Assembly (NCBI GenBank): GCA_031264605.1
Contig: JAISDQ010000176.1
Location: forward strand, 1 to 6,098
Length of the DNA: 6,098 nucleotides
Direction: 5' to 3'
Source: Synergistaceae bacterium
Lineage (GTDB): Bacteria > Synergistota > Synergistia > Synergistales > Synergistaceae
The notes under the pieces: model-generated
The model's input: the letters and a program-made list of their open reading frames with translations, nothing else
Told to the model about the DNA's origin: nothing
Database searches by the model: none
Shown here: positions 4,891-6,098 of the stretch, one piece after another
Layout of the letters: every line of letters begins with the position of its first letter
Position numbering within the stretch: position 1 is the stretch's first letter
Made by a program: the position numbers and the translations under genes

Positions 4891-6098
4891 ATGACACGAG
4901 CGAAATTCATCGAAGTTGTATTTTTCGCGCTCTGCGCGGCATTTATTTGCGCGGCCTCCGCGCTCGCCGCTGACGGTCCGCCCGGCGCGGAGCGAGCCGC
5001 GGAACTGCTCGGGAGGGGACAGGCGGAGGAAGCGTACAGAATTTACTCGGCGCTCCTGCGCGAGTTTCCCGAGGACGGCGCGGTAAATCTGGGCCTCGCG
5101 CGGTCGGCTATGGCGGCGAACCGTCCGCATCAGGCCATCATGGCCTACGAGCGGCTGATAGCGAAATACCCGGGCGAACTGGCGCTGTACCGCGAAATTG
5201 CGGCGGCCTATATGGCTGTCGGCGACCCGGAAACGGCGAAGCGGTACCTCGCGCGCGACGCGTCGCTGAATCCCGACGACGTCTCCGATTGGGCTGTCCG
5301 CATGGGCGAGGCGTACAACAGGTTTCAGTTCCACGGCAAACTCAGGGCGGGATTTCTGTTCGACGGCAACGCCAATCAGGGATTGGATTCAAACCGAATC
5401 ACGCTGGGGGGATTCGCCGTAACCATGCGTGACGCGGAGAAAATCGATACGTTCGGCGGGTATCTCGCCGGCGATTTCGACGCCGCGTACCGCGCGTCGA
5501 GGACGAGCCCGTGGTGGGTGGTCGGCGACGCGCATTTTTATCTGCGGCGGGACGGGGCGGGCGGACTGAGCGACGCCGAAATGGACTACTCGCAGTGGTA
5601 CAGAATATCCGGCGGAATACGCCGCCTAACGCCGAACTCGCTGTTCGACATCCGTCTGAAGGGCGAGATATTCGACTACGATTTCTACAGAACGGTATAC
5701 GCGTACGGCCCTGAAATAACTTACACGAGGGCGGTATCTCGGACGCTGCACCTTATAACCCGGGCGGGCGTCGAACGGCGCGATTACGTGCGCAACGGCG
5801 ACCACAGCGGGACTTACGGCTACGCCGGCGAGTACGCGCGGTTCCTGTTCGGCGCGGCGGAGCACGAATTCGTGATAGGCGGGCGATACCTGTTCGCCGA
5901 CGCGGAGCGCGATTTCGCGTCCTACGGCGCGTGGGAGGCGTCGGCGTCCATGCGCTTCAAACTCGGCGGCGGGTGGGAACTCTCGCCCTCCGTCAGTTAC
6001 GCCGAGGAGAGATACGACGCGCCAGCGACCGTGCTGGAGACGGACGACCGCCGGGACAGGAGGTTCCGCGCCGGCCTGAACGCGCTATACCGAATAAA
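4891..6098 (+). CDS. TPR plus outer-membrane beta-barrel protein, Slam-like (DUF560 / type XI secretion family), 3' end cut by window
   Basis: 402 codons are visible with no stop before the window edge. ATG 4891 has AGGAGGA 6 nt upstream, overlapping the FecR gene's stop codon. A signal peptide ends near ALA/AD (residue 26). Residues about 33-145 are TPR-like helical pairs (AAELLGRGQAEEAYRIYSALLREFPEDG, then VNLGLARSAMAANRPHQAIMAYERLIAKYPGE, then LYREIAAAYMAVGDPETAKRYLARDASLNPD). From residue 149 the chain alternates polar and aromatic residues, opening with GKLRAGFLFDGNANQG, typical of the first strand of Slam barrels. Repeated strands such as SLFDIRLKGEIFDYDFY and HEFVIGGRYLF follow. Slam proteins move surface lipoproteins or secreted cargo across the outer membrane through a 14-strand barrel. 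Family length is about 450-500, so roughly the last strands are missing. Its partner is most likely the adjacent FecR-domain protein. Confidence 0.87.
   Translation, partial: MTRAKFIEVVFFALCAAFICAASALAADGPPGAERAAELLGRGQAEEAYRIYSALLREFPEDGAVNLGLARSAMAANRPHQAIMAYERLIAKYPGELALYREIAAAYMAVGDPETAKRYLARDASLNPDDVSDWAVRMGEAYNRFQFHGKLRAGFLFDGNANQGLDSNRITLGGFAVTMRDAEKIDTFGGYLAGDFDAAYRASRTSPWWVVGDAHFYLRRDGAGGLSDAEMDYSQWYRISGGIRRLTPNSLFDIRLKGEIFDYDFYRTVYAYGPEITYTRAVSRTLHLITRAGVERRDYVRNGDHSGTYGYAGEYARFLFGAAEHEFVIGGRYLFADAERDFASYGAWEASASMRFKLGGGWELSPSVSYAEERYDAPATVLETDDRRDRRFRAGLNALYRI

Overview
The window reads like a moderately GC-rich Gram-negative (diderm) bacterial chromosome. The evidence is two exported proteins with classic signal peptides and a TPR plus outer-membrane beta-barrel protein, with TTG/GTG starts preceded by good Shine-Dalgarno sequences. 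The mix of a flippase-like protein, a DUF3791 protein, an Rpn-type fragment and a FecR/Slam-like pair would suit Synergistota or a similar phylum. That placement is an inference from gene content, not a proof.

Layout. (1) 1-1811, minus strand: a probable two-gene unit. A 202-residue protein of unknown function (1131-1739) with a plausible promoter at 1784-1811 is followed by a polytopic flippase-like membrane protein (1-1052, TTG start, C-terminal end cut by the window edge). (2) About 1812-2346: an accessory stretch with a 142-bp element bounded by 24-bp GC-rich inverted repeats (1890-2031). Its right arm runs in frame into the 5' end of a small DUF3791-family gene (to 2224). (3) 2347-2670, minus strand: the C-terminal remnant of an Rpn-family (PD-(D/E)XK nuclease/transposase-like) gene. 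(4) 2756-3606: a compact recombination module. A catalytic-domain-only tyrosine recombinase (2943-3503, minus strand) with all six expected active-site residues and a strong intrinsic terminator (2894-2938) is flanked by two dyad sites (2813-2837 and 3582-3606) that share 18 identical bases in inverted orientation. (5) 3677-6098, plus strand: a two-gene operon of a secreted FecR-domain protein with a glycine-rich beta-type C-terminal half, followed 11 bp later by a TPR plus beta-barrel protein of the Slam / DUF560 (type XI secretion) type, cut by the window edge.

How it may work together. The FecR protein looks like the cargo or partner of the Slam-like outer-membrane protein. The recombinase lies immediately upstream, divergently oriented, inside a roughly 770-bp segment bounded by inverted core sites. 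The most interesting reading is a self-contained DNA inversion switch (a tyrosine-recombinase counterpart of the Hin arrangement, with the recombinase inside the invertible segment) placed at the 5' side of a surface-protein export operon. The gene calls are well supported by sequence. The inversion and its effect on the operon are hypotheses. A competing view, that the dyads are duplicated operators or att-like sites, is set out in the findings.
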